NCBI GenBank assembly: GCA_016124895.1
Contig: WGMU01000019.1
Span: 124,001 to 188,000 of the forward strand
Length of the DNA stretch: 64,000 nucleotides
Direction: 5' to 3'
From: a bacterium
GTDB lineage: Bacteria > Planctomycetota > Planctomycetia > Planctomycetales > Planctomycetaceae
Shown here: one piece after another, positions 38,401 through 47,500 of the stretch
How positions within the stretch are numbered: the stretch's first letter is position 1
How the letters are laid out: each line of letters opens with the position of its first letter
Notes under the pieces: generated by a model
Databases searched by the model: none
Told to the model about the DNA's origin: nothing
Seen by the model: the letters and a program-made list of their open reading frames with translations, nothing else
Translations under genes and position numbers: made by a program

Positions 38401-39573
38401 CAGTGCTCGAAGTGCCATCGTCGTGAGGGTCGCGGTGGAACAATCGGAGCGGACCTCTCGAACCTCGTGCATCGCGACTACGCGTCGGTGCTGCGCGACA
38501 TCCGGCAGCCCAGCTTCGCGATCAACCCGGATCATCTGGCATACTCGATCATCCTGAAAGACGGCCGCGTGGTGTCAGGCGTCGTCCAGCGTGACGGCGA
38601 GTCTCTGCGCGTCGGCAACGCAAAAGGTGAGCTGATCGAAATCAAAACAGCCGACGTCGACGAGATGCTGCCGTCAGCGGCGTCCATCATGCCCGAGGGG
38701 CTCGATAAGCAACTCGGCCCCGACGCATTGCGCGACCTGCTGACGTTTCTGCTGACGCCGCCGCCGGGAATGCCGGCCGATCTCGACGGCGCGCCCGAGC
38801 CACGAAGCCTTGCGGAAGTCGAACGCGTTCTGGCCGGCAGCAAGAAATTCACGCTGCCGCTGCGACCGTTGAACATCCTGCTGGTGGCCGGTCCGAAGGA
38901 TCACGGGCCGGGCGAGCACGATTATCCCGCGTGGCTGACGATGTGGAGCCAGCTCCTGGAAGCTGCGGACAACGTCACTGTGTCGACGGCGCTGGACTGG
39001 CCGAGTACCGATCAGTTCGCCGTGACGGACGCGATCGTCTTCTACCAGCACGGTACGTTCGACGATGCCCGAGCCGCCGACCTCGACGCGTTTCTGCAGC
39101 GCGGTGGCGGCGTTTCATACATTCATTACGCCGTTGATGGGGGACAGCAGACTGCCGCCTTTGCGAAACGGATCGGCCTCGCCTGGCAGGGCGGTCAGAG
39201 CCGCTTCCGGCACGGCGGCCTCGACCTGATCTGCGACTCCAGCCACGCCGTCACCCGCAACTTCGACCGCATCCACTTTCACGACGAGAGTTACTGGCAA
39301 CTAACCGGCGACCCCGGCTCGATCCGTGTCCTCGCGACCGGCCTTGAGGACGCCGTTGCGCAGCCGCTGCTGTGGTGCAGCGAGCCCGGCGATGGCCGCG
39401 TCTTCGTCTCGATCCCCGGCCACTACTCCTGGACCTTCGACGATCCCCTGTTCCGCGTACTGCTCCTCCGCGGTCTCGCCTGGTCAGTCAGGGAACCCGT
39501 CGACCGCTTCAATGACCTCGTCACACCCGGAGCCCGCGTCACGGTTGGCCAGGAAGCGGGTGGCCGTCGCTGA
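35416..39573 (+). CDS. Giant secreted LamG / beta-propeller / cytochrome c / ThuA fusion
   Basis: A 1385-residue protein with a signal peptide (about residues 1-20). Modules in order: a LamG-like lectin domain (about 30-275); a sorbosone-dehydrogenase-type propeller (about 305-655) with DSDGDGLED and DTDGDDRAD loops; a beta-rich linker; a c-type cytochrome domain with CSKCH at 997-1001 followed by the SIILKDGRVVSGVV block typical of the planctomycete heme domain; and a ThuA-like domain (about 1150-1370) beginning LNILLVAGPKDHGPGEHDYP. ThuA is a glutamine-amidotransferase-like fold found in trehalose-utilisation clusters. The combination suggests sugar binding coupled to oxidation outside the cytoplasm, an inference. 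The preceding lectin-like gene is four bases away. Confidence 0.93.
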   Translation: MRSLLFLLLSLAGPLRAASAQEDWADRRLDVRNGLLVWLDAQAQPAAWQAHRSRGLPLTDGRPVDVWFDGSGRKRHLIQRVPDSQPAFRQIGDHSLLRFDGQEDFLASTAATAPVQDFSVVVFAGPKSNAGGFRALLGAAAYGQNDYTSGFNIDQSGFGSPAFQQLNVEGPGFGGARDLLAETFPFGAFHLIEVVASAESVRVVVDGQLPGQSRPRERQSLALDELVVGARLYSNEPQPVFVRGFLDGDIAELLLFDRALTDEELAKVRVYLFDKYRGINDSLASENLAGGHLLQPVEDPPPVQMLVPGFRVRQLPLDLPNINNVLYRADGTLIALGYNGNIYLLRDSDGDGLEDQADTFWENPGRLQAPIGMDLTPAGYKHGQGVFVASKGKCSLIVDTDGDDRADREIVLASGWPQLNHGVDALGVAFDRSDGSVYFGLGTANYANAYLPDPNGRSGYDLNGERGTIQRIAPDLKSREIACTGIRFPVALRFNAAGDLFCTDQEGATWLPNGNPFDELLHIQRGRHYGFPPRHPKFLPDVIDEPSTYDYGPQHQSACGLNFNEPVAGGRAFGPTAWRGDAIVTGYSRGKLYRTQLVKTQSGYVAQSHLLACLNTLTADACVSPSGDLVVAVHSGGPDWGSGPAGHGTLYRIEYADSETPQPVAVWPSNEREVRIAFDRPLDPQSLRGLGESLRIEHGAALAAGDRFESIRPGYAVVQAQLATRRFDVSVRGVQVTPDRRTIVVSTESQKSLEHYGVTLPDASVTARSGGNSALDQRLEVDLEYSLNGVAAELTDTDGRVLDETWLPHLDLTVAASFTRGSSQHEAFHNRQKTAAKLTLRTQLDLQNMLRAAVQPGSQLGFGYPPETVTLEFRSPQRLTVRSDALQIESGKSDPAVPAQEFVVRAVAMAPASELIPLEIVLSNTDSADEFALEVAWHTAEDDRERPVPLRRFCVPWARRAESSGQPSEDLAALPDELQGGSWGRGRKVFFGEKAQCSKCHRREGRGGTIGADLSNLVHRDYASVLRDIRQPSFAINPDHLAYSIILKDGRVVSGVVQRDGESLRVGNAKGELIEIKTADVDEMLPSAASIMPEGLDKQLGPDALRDLLTFLLTPPPGMPADLDGAPEPRSLAEVERVLAGSKKFTLPLRPLNILLVAGPKDHGPGEHDYPAWLTMWSQLLEAADNVTVSTALDWPSTDQFAVTDAIVFYQHGTFDDARAADLDAFLQRGGGVSYIHYAVDGGQQTAAFAKRIGLAWQGGQSRFRHGGLDLICDSSHAVTRNFDRIHFHDESYWQLTGDPGSIRVLATGLEDAVAQPLLWCSEPGDGRVFVSIPGHYSWTFDDPLFRVLLLRGLAWSVREPVDRFNDLVTPGARVTVGQEAGGRR

Positions 39574-39940
39574 GGCCGCTGAGTTCACGAGAATCCGTGG
39601 GACGATTTCAGTCGAGACATTCCTGCGTAGTCCGATCAGACCGTAGCGACGGTTCCCGCCGGCCGATAATCGTCTTCGCTCGGCCAGTGGGAACCGGCCC
39701 TGCAGCGACTGCAAAACACCAACCGGCTGCGACTCCACCGGGAATCGCGGCCGATTTCTTTTTTCAATTGATGATTTCAAGCATGCCCAGGTCGAACCTG
39801 CGTTTCGACCGGGCGGCACGTCCGTCGGCAAAGCACCGATCAAGCACGTCTGCGTGTGACGGATAATTGAGAATGCGGTCGCGTGACTTGAGCGTCCTGC
39901 CCGAAACAGCTATCTGAAATCGGCAGACTCGCGGAGTGGC
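39574..39940. other. Intergenic region with one copy of a 46-base dispersed repeat
   Basis: No gene was recognised. A 46-base segment at 39775-39820 (TTTCAAGCATGCCC...) reappears with a few changes at 40999-41043 in the same orientation. Confidence 0.55.
39775..39820 (+). repeat. 46-base dispersed repeat, copy A
   Basis: It contains TCGAACCTGCGTTTCG and ends in GGCACG. Copy B at 40999-41043 shares about 40 positions, including that whole core. The copies flank the methyltransferase gene. Confidence 0.75.
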
Positions 39941-40705
39941 GTGCGGGTTTCTGTTGATCATCACTCCGTTGCCGACACATTTCGGCCAGCAGTATTTCTG
40001 CAGAGGGGCGGGACTCCGTTGTTGCTCAGGCTGGTGTATCACGTTCGGCGCAGTATCGGGACGCACGGTCTGCTGCGAGCTTTCTCGATCGCCTGGTTTC
40101 ACAGTTGCGAACGCCTGGGTGACGCCTGGTTCGGGATTGAGACTCGGCAGCCACAGCCGCTTGATCTGGGGACACTGTGCTATGACTACGAAGCGACCGA
40201 CTACCGCGTGATCAAAGCTGGCTTGCGACTGATCAGCGCCCGGCACCGCGACGTCGTGTTTCTCGATTACGGATGCGGCAAAGGCCGAATGCTTGCCGTC
40301 GCCGCCACGCATTCGTTTCGTCGGATCATTGGTCTCGATGTTCACGCCGGGATGCTCGCCGCCGCAAAAGAAAACCTGTCCCGCATGAGGCGCCGCGCTC
40401 GTTGCGCTGACATCGAACTGGCCAACTCCGACGCGATGGTGTTCGAGGTCCCTGACGACGTGAACGCCATCTTCCTCTTCAACCCGTTCAGCCTGACAGT
40501 TCTCGAAGTCGTCATCCGGCGTATCAAAGAGTCGCTGGAGCGGACTCCACGGGAGATCACGATCCTGTATCTGCACCTCACCGACGAGCCCGATCCCTTT
40601 GCAGATCTGGACTGGTGCCGTGAGATCGCCGCGCTGCCGGTCGCCCGCCACCTGGCACTGCGGTGCCCTGTCCATCAGACATCAATCGATCGCAAGAGCG
40701 GTTGA
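39941..40705 (+). CDS. Class I SAM-dependent methyltransferase
   Basis: A 254-residue protein (from the GTG at 39941). The SAM-binding motif VFLDYGCGKGRML is clear, followed by RIIGLDVHAGML and a later NAIFLFNPFS in the motif IV position. The N-terminal lead (LLRLVYHVRRSIGTHGLLRAF) resembles other planctomycete methyltransferases of unknown substrate, in which homology starts near residue 28. The true start may therefore be a TTG at 40019 or the GTG at 40034. It is not clearly co-transcribed with the giant fusion, from which it is separated by 367 bases including a repeat. Confidence 0.83.
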   Translation: MRVSVDHHSVADTFRPAVFLQRGGTPLLLRLVYHVRRSIGTHGLLRAFSIAWFHSCERLGDAWFGIETRQPQPLDLGTLCYDYEATDYRVIKAGLRLISARHRDVVFLDYGCGKGRMLAVAATHSFRRIIGLDVHAGMLAAAKENLSRMRRRARCADIELANSDAMVFEVPDDVNAIFLFNPFSLTVLEVVIRRIKESLERTPREITILYLHLTDEPDPFADLDWCREIAALPVARHLALRCPVHQTSIDRKSG

Positions 40706-40719
40706 GTGCCACCAGCACG

Positions 40720-40770
40720 GGAATCGCAGGAATTCCGACCGCGGCCTGTCTGACGTCTTGCGAATCCAGC
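40720..40770. repeat. Degenerate copy of the CTGGATTCGCAAGAATTC inverted repeat
   Basis: The left arm (40720-40739) matches the 8.4-kb element at 17 of 20 positions. The right arm TCTTGCGAATCCAGC (40756-40770) matches it exactly over 15 bases. The spacer is shorter (16 bases). Confidence 0.65.
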
Positions 40771-40998
40771 GACGATCGAGCCGCCACCGCTCAACGAGAC
40801 TGGCCGATAACACCGCGGCGACGACACCGGCCTTCAGACAGCAACGTCCCGCGGCCGGCTTCTCGTTGATGACGATGAACCAGCGTTTGGCTGTTCGCGA
40901 CTGACGCCAGCTCAAAGTCGCCATCACGCTCCGGCATGATGAGCCGCCGTCACAGCAAGCGCTTCCGTTTTCGCTCGGCAATGAGAGCGGGATCACAC

Positions 40999-41043
40999 TT
41001 TCAAGCGTGCCCGAATCGAACCTGCGTTTCGCCGGGTGGCACG
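40999..41043 (+). repeat. 46-base dispersed repeat, copy B
   Basis: Same orientation as copy A at 39775-39820, with a one-base deletion and a few substitutions. Confidence 0.75.
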
Positions 41044-41515
41044 CCCAGAGCGTCCGGTGACGGGCGTGGTTGGCAAGTCGTTTGCGTTCCACATCGCAGC
41101 ACGCACGCCCTTCGCAAGCTCAGGGTCGTACCACCCGCGGACCAACTAGATGCCAGCGAACATCGCGGGCACCTGCTGGCCCAAGCCGCCGGTCTGCTCG
41201 CCACTGGGTGGACTGATCGCTCGCGGTCGAGTGCCGCAGGCACAGGACGCTACATCCTCGACATTCGGGTCTTGAGGCGTGCCGAAACTGACTGGATCGC
41301 GGATGGCCCGGACGGCCCGCGGCGCAGCAACCCTCGGCTGGGCGTCGGGACTTTGCTTTTTCCAAAGGCCACCGCCGCGAGCGAATCCACTGGGCTCCTT
41401 GAACACAGGCCTTGAATTTCGGCTCTCCTCCGCCGCCGTCCGAGCCGCCCGCCTGCCCCACCGCTCACCCGCTTCCAAGCTCACGCTTCACCGCCGCGAA
41501 GTCAAAGCCTTAATG

Positions 41516-42265
41516 GTTAGCTGGCTTTAGTCTTTGACCTCGTAGCCGCAAAAGATCCAAGCGTGACGTTGTCCTTTAGCAGTTTCGATGCAGAGTCACG
41601 TTCAAGAACGAGAACAGCACACGCAAAGACCAATCCTAACGCGAATTCGAACCTTGGACGACGTTCGTCAAGTTTTGCAGTCAGCTCTGGATGTTCCGAG
41701 AGGTGATCGATGACTTCCATGGGGTCATTGAACACTGTCGAACCATCATCTGAGAACGGGTTTTTGATTTCAAGAATCCGTGCCACGGCTGACCGAACGA
41801 GCAGTTCGTTTGCGAGATGATTGACACCAAGCGGAACTGTTGGCCCGATAGCCGCATACATCTTTCGGATTTCATCATCGTAATCAGCAAGCTTGAATTC
41901 ACCTGAGGAATGAGCGGCGTGGTTGCGAATCTTTCGAAGGTGGCCAATGGCTTCGTAGACGTTGGCTGAAATAAGTCGTGTCGTAAACGCGATATCGGCT
42001 TTGGCAGACAGGGACGAAAGCGGCCCCGGATAATCCAAGATTCGTTTCGATTGCGCCCGTGACATTGACTTCGGTGCGAGCCGTTCGAATACGGTCCGAA
42101 GAAACTCATCAACGTGTGCTGCGCCGATTAGCACTGCTCCACGGTCAGATTCACTGACAAGTGTGGTCAGCGCGGATTCGAAGAGCGGCTGGATCTCCGG
42201 ATGATCGAGAAAGTGGCGATCTGAATTGTCCGCAGATGCAGGCATAACTTCGATTGCCAGCTAAC
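41516..42265. repeat. Inverted 10-base flanks of the low-GC gene
   Basis: GTTAGCTGGC at 41516-41525 and its exact reverse complement at 42256-42265 bracket a single gene. The GTTAGCT/AGCTAAC cores approach, but do not fully match, the GTTRRRY/RYYYAAC sites of integron cassettes. Confidence 0.5.
41517..42245 (-). CDS. MltR/DUF4145-like protein with HEPN-type RNxxxH motif, probably acquired
   Basis: A 242-residue, mostly helical protein. The core VLIGAAHVDEFLRTVFERL, then LDYPGPLSSLSAKADIAF and IGHLRKIRNHAAHS, is the pattern of MltR-like proteins. The segment RNHAAH fits the R-x4-H motif of HEPN ribonucleases. Proteins of this kind include mannitol-repressor-like regulators and toxin or defence-associated RNases, and sequence alone does not decide. 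The gene is about 48-50% GC in sampled lines against 60-65% for neighbours, so it was probably transferred. It is bracketed by GTTAGCTGGC (41516-41525, containing its stop) and GCCAGCTAAC (42256-42265, ten bases before its start), resembling a mobile gene cassette. No other gene shares its strand nearby. Confidence 0.85.
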   Translation of the reverse strand: MPASADNSDRHFLDHPEIQPLFESALTTLVSESDRGAVLIGAAHVDEFLRTVFERLAPKSMSRAQSKRILDYPGPLSSLSAKADIAFTTRLISANVYEAIGHLRKIRNHAAHSSGEFKLADYDDEIRKMYAAIGPTVPLGVNHLANELLVRSAVARILEIKNPFSDDGSTVFNDPMEVIDHLSEHPELTAKLDERRPRFEFALGLVFACAVLVLERDSASKLLKDNVTLGSFAATRSKTKAS

Positions 42266-42279
42266 GAATTGCGATCTAT

Positions 42280-42930
42280 GTGGCCGGCGGGTTTGTTCGG
42301 GGGGCTTGTGGTGTGGCCGGGTGGGCCGCCGGACGCATGGATCGTGCGTTGAACATTGCCGCTTCGCGGTGCCTCGCCAGAGGCTCTGCGGATTCAATGA
42401 CGTCTCGAATGCGGCTCGGTGGGCAGCGTAACCACGAGCGGGCGGATTGTCAGGCTCAACCGGACGCGTGTTCTGTGGTCGGCTGGGCGGGTGGCTGCGG
42501 GTGTGTGGCTCGCGCGGCCGGGTGATTCCGGGATTTCCTGGCGGTCGGCGCGGACGGAGAGTGGGGCCGGCGGGTGGTGCAGGCCGGTTGCCGGGAGGTT
42601 GGCAGGTCGCCGTGTGGGGCAAAGGTCAGGCGTGACGCGGCCTCGTGTCCGGGGAGCCGGGAGACGGTGGTCTCGCGTACCACGCCGGGCGGTGGGGGCT
42701 GGCCATGATGTCCCGCCAGCTCGGACACGACCCGGCGGTGAGACGCTGCATGCGAACGCCGCAGGCCGGACACGCGGGAGCACGCCGGTCAGGGGGGCTC
42801 GGCGGCGTCCATGAGCGGACTGCTGCCAGGCTCGGTGTCCGGCTCGCCGGCGTGGACGTGCACCTCTTCTTTGGATTCAGATGGCTCCGGCTGAGTGAAG
42901 CCTTTCTAACCAGGCCGACAGCCCGGTGAA
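42280..42930. other. Strongly G-skewed high-GC stretch with a possible transposase remnant
   Basis: No intact gene was recognised. GC reaches about 78% in a sampled line (42541-42600), with G about 2.5 times more frequent than C on the plus strand. Open frames occur on both strands because stops are rare in such DNA. On the minus strand around 42700-42790 one frame reads APACPACGVRMQRLTAGSCP, a CxxC pattern similar to the zinc end of IS91-type transposases, without the rest of such a protein. A degraded mobile element or a non-coding G-rich structural region are both possible. Confidence 0.35.
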
Positions 42931-43016
42931 GGGCTGAACGGGTTTCGCAGTCGGGGCATCCTGTCCGGATTCTGGCCGATTGGCTGGTGATGAGTTCTCA
43001 ACCTGATCGCTGTGTG

Positions 43017-44426
43017 TCAGCGACTCGGTTTGCCGTCGGCAGGGACAACTGCCTGGCCCCAGATGGCGGGGACCTGGAAGTCGGCGGGTGGCTGGTTTGG
43101 AGGGATGTTGGGTTTCGCGGCCTGAGCGGCCAGGGCTGCTAACTGTTGTTTCAGACGAGCGAGAATCTCGGGCTTCTCGGTGCTGAGGTCGTGCTCCTCG
43201 CTGATGTCGGCTTTGATGTTGAACAGTTCCCAGGTTTCTTTATCACTCGCTGACGTGACGTTCGCGCCGACGTGGCCGTTGTGGATCAGTTTCCAGTCGC
43301 CGGCGCGGAGGGCTCCGTGGAACGGGGTCACGTTTAACAGGATGCTGTCATGCGGCGAGGGTTTGGCCTGCGAGATCGTTGGCCAGGCGTCGCGGCCGTC
43401 GAGGGGTTTGCTGCCCTCGGTGGTGCCTCCGGCCAGGTTCAGCAGCGTTGGGTACAGGTCGACGATGTGCAGCGGCTCGTCAACGATCGCTCCGGCTTTC
43501 ACGTGGCCGGGCCAGACGGCGACGGCGGGGACTCGGACGCCGCCTTCGTACAGCGAGCCTTTGCCGTCGCGCAGTTCGCGGTTCGAGCCCAGCTTGCGAA
43601 TGCCGCCGTTGTCTGAGCAGAAGAAGATCAGCGTTCGCTCGGCCGGGAAGTGGTGCTCGTCGAGTGCTCCAACAATCTGGCCGACGGCGGCGTCCATGCA
43701 GGCGACCATCGCGGCATACGTCTGACGGTTCTTCTGTTTGAAATGAGCGTACTTCTGCAGCCACTCCTGTGGAGCCTGCAGCGGTGTGTGCGGGGCGTTG
43801 AGGGGGACGTACAGAAACAGCGGTTTCACCTGGTCATGCTCGGCAATGATTTGCACGGCGGCGCGGCCGATCAGGTCCGTCGAGTAACCCTCGTCGTAAT
43901 TCGGCTGGTCGTTGCGATGCCAGTCGAAGCCGCCGTCGCGGATATGCGTGAAGTAGTCGAGGGCTCCGTTGTAGTGCCCGTACTGCAGATCGAAGCCGCG
44001 CCGCGTCGGCAGGTACTCGGGCTGAAAGTGCCCCAGGTGCCATTTGCCACAGATCGCGGTCGAGTAACCCGCCTCGCGAAGTGCCTGCGGCAGCGTGCGT
44101 TCGTCAAGCGACAGCCCGTGCTTCGCCCACGGCCGCACGACACCACACTGCAGCCCCAGCCGCATCGGATAGCGTCCCGTGAGAAACGCTCCCCGCGTCG
44201 GCGAGCAGACCGGCTGCACGTAAAACTGGTTGAGCTGCGTGCCTCGTTTTGCCAGATGGTCGATGTTCGGCGTCTCGATCCGGCTGCCGTGAAAGCCAAC
44301 GTCTCCCCAGCCCAGGTCGTCCGCAATCATCACAACGATGTTCGGCCGATCGGCTGCCTGCACCGCACCGACGACAAACAGCAGAATGGTCGCACTGAGC
44401 AATCCACGCAGCAGTTGAGAGTTCAT
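43017..44426 (-). CDS. Secreted sulfatase (formylglycine type)
   Basis: A 469-residue arylsulfatase-family enzyme with a signal peptide ending QAA-D at about residue 24. The metal-binding opening IVVMIADDLGWGD is followed by the CSPTR motif at residues 74-78, whose cysteine is converted to formylglycine. Further motifs are GKWHLGH, LNAPHTP and FFCSDNGG. Planctomycetes use many such enzymes on sulfated algal polysaccharides; the exact substrate is unknown. The C-terminus is shorter than in some relatives. ATG 44426 has GAGGAA seven bases upstream. It lies downstream of the complete PSD1 gene, but a hairpin-forming repeat separates them, so co-transcription is uncertain. Confidence 0.94.
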   Translation of the reverse strand: MNSQLLRGLLSATILLFVVGAVQAADRPNIVVMIADDLGWGDVGFHGSRIETPNIDHLAKRGTQLNQFYVQPVCSPTRGAFLTGRYPMRLGLQCGVVRPWAKHGLSLDERTLPQALREAGYSTAICGKWHLGHFQPEYLPTRRGFDLQYGHYNGALDYFTHIRDGGFDWHRNDQPNYDEGYSTDLIGRAAVQIIAEHDQVKPLFLYVPLNAPHTPLQAPQEWLQKYAHFKQKNRQTYAAMVACMDAAVGQIVGALDEHHFPAERTLIFFCSDNGGIRKLGSNRELRDGKGSLYEGGVRVPAVAVWPGHVKAGAIVDEPLHIVDLYPTLLNLAGGTTEGSKPLDGRDAWPTISQAKPSPHDSILLNVTPFHGALRAGDWKLIHNGHVGANVTSASDKETWELFNIKADISEEHDLSTEKPEILARLKQQLAALAAQAAKPNIPPNQPPADFQVPAIWGQAVVPADGKPSR

Positions 44427-44487
44427 CAGCAGTTCCTCAATGGAGTAAGGATGCGTGTTCGCGTCAGGCTTTGATTGCGGCCGCGAA

Positions 44488-44562
44488 GGGGTTGGGAGTC
44501 TTTTTCGGTGGGCAGCTCTGCGTATTGCTGTCAGCCGTGGACCGAAAAAGACTCCCGACCCC
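44488..44562. repeat. Inverted repeat with GGGAGTCTTTTTCGG arms
   Basis: Arms 44488-44509 and 44541-44562 are reverse complements at 21 of 22 positions. The element lies 15 bases after the PSD1 stop and ahead of the sulfatase gene, and contains TTTTT in one arm, so it might attenuate transcription between them. Confidence 0.8.
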
Positions 44563-44576
44563 CTGCAGTTCACGCG

Positions 44577-47500
44577 TCAATCGACGAAGACGAACTCGCT
44601 CAGGTTGAACAGGACGCGACTCAGGTTGGGGAGACCGTATTGCTGAGCGTACTGGATGAGCTGCTCGCGTTCGGTGGCAGTCGCTGAGCGGCCGGTGACG
44701 AGGCGGAAGGCGGCGTCGACCTGGTTCGGCAGTTTGTCGTGCTCGGCCGCGAGTCGTTCGGCGAAGTGCTTCGACATCGACAGACTGAAGCGGTTGTTGA
44801 GCAGCGACAGGGCCTGCAGCGAGGTCAGCGTTTCATCCCGACGCGGCGTGCTCTGCGACGAATCCGCGCAGTCGAGCGTTGTCATGTACGGGTCAGGCTG
44901 TGACCTCACAATAAAACGGTACACCGAGCGGCGGTGCGTCGTCGGGTCTTCCGGATCGAACAGGTGGTACTCGTAATGCGGCGAGTGCGCGGTCTTCTCC
45001 AGGACGAAGAGGTAGTAGCCGGGACCACCCATTGTCAGATCGAGCTTTCCGCTGACGGCCAGAATCGAATCGCGAATCTCTTCGGCGGACAGGCGGCGGC
45101 GGTCCATTCGCCACAGGTACTGGTTGCTGCCGTCGATCGCCGCGGCCTGCTCGTTATGAGCTGACGACTGCCGGTACGTCGCACTCGTCACGATCAGCCG
45201 GTGCAGCTCCTTGAACGACTGGCCGTTGTCGCGGAACTCAGTGGCCAGCCAGTCGAGCAGTTCCGGATGCGTCGGCAGTTGCCCCATGCGGCCGAAGTCG
45301 TTGGGCGAGGCGACAATGCCACGTCCGAAGTGGTACTGCCAGACACGATTGACGATCGATCGCCAGGTCAGCGGGTTGTCGTGACTGGTGATCCAGCGAG
45401 CCAGAGCCTCGCGACGCTCGCCTTCGCCGGCTGAGTCATCGAGAGCAAACTTCGCGTCCTCGGAACTCGACAGCGGCAGCGCTCCGGGAAACGTCTCGTT
45501 CTTCGGCTGAGTCACCTGGCCACGGTGCAGCAGCCGGATTTCGCGTGGCGTACCCTCAGTCGGTTTGAAGTTGCCTTGCGGGGTGAAGTGCGTTGCCGCG
45601 GCGTAAACCATGCGTCCCTGCGGCAGCGCGGCGAGTTTCGTACGCGTATCCGCCAACCGCTTTGCCACGACATCCTTTTTCATCGAGAGGGAAGCGATCT
45701 CTGGCTGGGCCAGAACTTTCGCCCGTTGCTTCGTTGCCAACGCGAGTTGCTCGAGTGCCTGTGGATCGGCCGCCTGTGCGAAAATGCCGTCGGTCAGATT
45801 CTTCTTTCCCCAGCGAACTGGAGCTTCGATCGAATCGAGTGCTGTAACGGTCGCTGCCCGTGCAACGTTGTTTCCATCAGCGTCGAACACCTGCAGTTCC
45901 GCCAGCGCGAAGATGAAGTCATTTTTGCGTTCGGCGAGTTTCGTTGCCGTGACGCGAATATGGCGGGCCGTGTGCGGCTCGATCGGGATTTCAAACGGAA
46001 CGAGCCCAGGATTCGGAACGTCGGCCTGTGAGTCGTCGGCGATCGTGATGGACGACGGCTTTTCGGAAGCTGCAGCGGGCTCGGCACCGGGAGTCAACTC
46101 GACACGAAACCGCACCGGGAAGCCGAAGCCGGCTCCGATACCCGCATAGTCGTCGTGGCACGGTCGCAGAACGATCTTTGAAATCGCAACGTCGCGGCCG
46201 AGATCGATCTCGATCCACTTCTCAGCGTCGGCCCGTGGGGCGATCGCGCTGTGATAACCGAACTCGGGCTGCTTGCCCTGCGGTTCGGCCTTCGGCTTCA
46301 GCTCGGCAATACGTTTTTCGAGGTCGGCAAGTTCTGCTCCGCCAGCCTGTTTGATCTGCTCGTCGATCGACTTCTGCTCGGCCTGCAATGCAGCGATCTG
46401 GGCATTCAGCTCACGACGCTGCCGTTCGATTTCAGGGTCGAGATCATACGGCCGCTCGGCCCGATCAACGGCAGCGAAGACAGCCTGCAGTCCGTAATAG
46501 TGCTGCTGCGTGAACGGGTCGAACTTGTGATTGTGACAGCGGGCACATTGAATCGTGACGCTGCAGAATGTGTTGAACGTGCTGCTGACCATCTCGTCGC
46601 GATCGAGATTGCGGGCGACCTTGCCGTCGATCTTCGATTCGGGAACCTCGACATGCCCGATGAAATCCCACGGTCCGGCGGCGATGAATCCCAGACCAAG
46701 AATGCCGTCGGGCTCGCCGGGGAAGAGAACGTCGCCAGCAATCTGCTCCTGCACGAAGCGGGCGTACGGCTTGTCGTCGTTCAACGAGCGGATCACGTAG
46801 TCGCGGTACGGCCAGGCGTTCGGGCGCAGCTTGTCCTTGTCGTACCCGCAGGTGTCGGCATAGCGGACGACGTCGAGCCAGTGCCGCGCCCAGCGCTCCC
46901 CATACCGCGGTGATTCGAGCAGTCGGTTAACCAGCCGCTCGTACGCCTGCGGTTGATCATCGGCGAGAAAGCGATCGACCTCATCCGGAGTCGGCGGCAG
47001 TCCGGTCAGGTCGTAAGTCAGGCGGCGAATCAGCGTGCGGCGGTCTGCTTCCGGTGACGGCTTGAGATCGTGCTCGACCAGCTTCTGCAGCACGAAGGCG
47101 TCGATCGGCGAGCGGACCCAGCGGGCGAGATCCGGCTGTGCGTCGAACGTCGGCACGGCCGGGCGTTCGATCGGCTGGTACGACCACCAGTCGAAGTCGT
47201 CGATGACCGGTTCTTCGAGAACGAGTCCTTCCGGCCAGTTTGCACCGTCAGCAATCCATTGCCGAATGACGGCGACCTGCTCGACGGACAGCGGTGCGCC
47301 GTCTTTCGGCATGCTCGGCTTTGCGCTGGGCGTCTCGGGGACCAGTGTCGAGAGCAGATGGCTCGCCGCCGCATCGCCGGCTTCGACGTACCCGCTATCA
47401 AACAACTCGTCGCGTCGCTGCAGAGCGAAGTCGCCTTTGTGATCCAGCGAGTTGTGACAGCTCAGGCATTTCTTCTCGAAGATCGGCGCAACGCGCGTCT

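Larger units (their letters stand above)
40706..41516. other. Gene-poor repeat region
   Basis: This 811-base stretch holds a degenerate copy of the 8.4-kb inverted repeat (40720-40770) and copy B of the 46-base repeat (40999-41043). Open frames of up to 159 codons (40936-41415) have no recognisable protein character. Either degraded genes or plain repeat DNA would explain it. Confidence 0.6.

Noticed and set aside
40936-41415. A 159-codon plus-strand frame in the gene-poor region
   Set aside because: It crosses a dispersed repeat copy and has no protein-like pattern.
42394-42814. Overlapping 129-131 codon frames on both strands
   Set aside because: Lack of stops is explained by about 78% GC; only a short CxxC pattern on the minus strand hints at a degraded gene.
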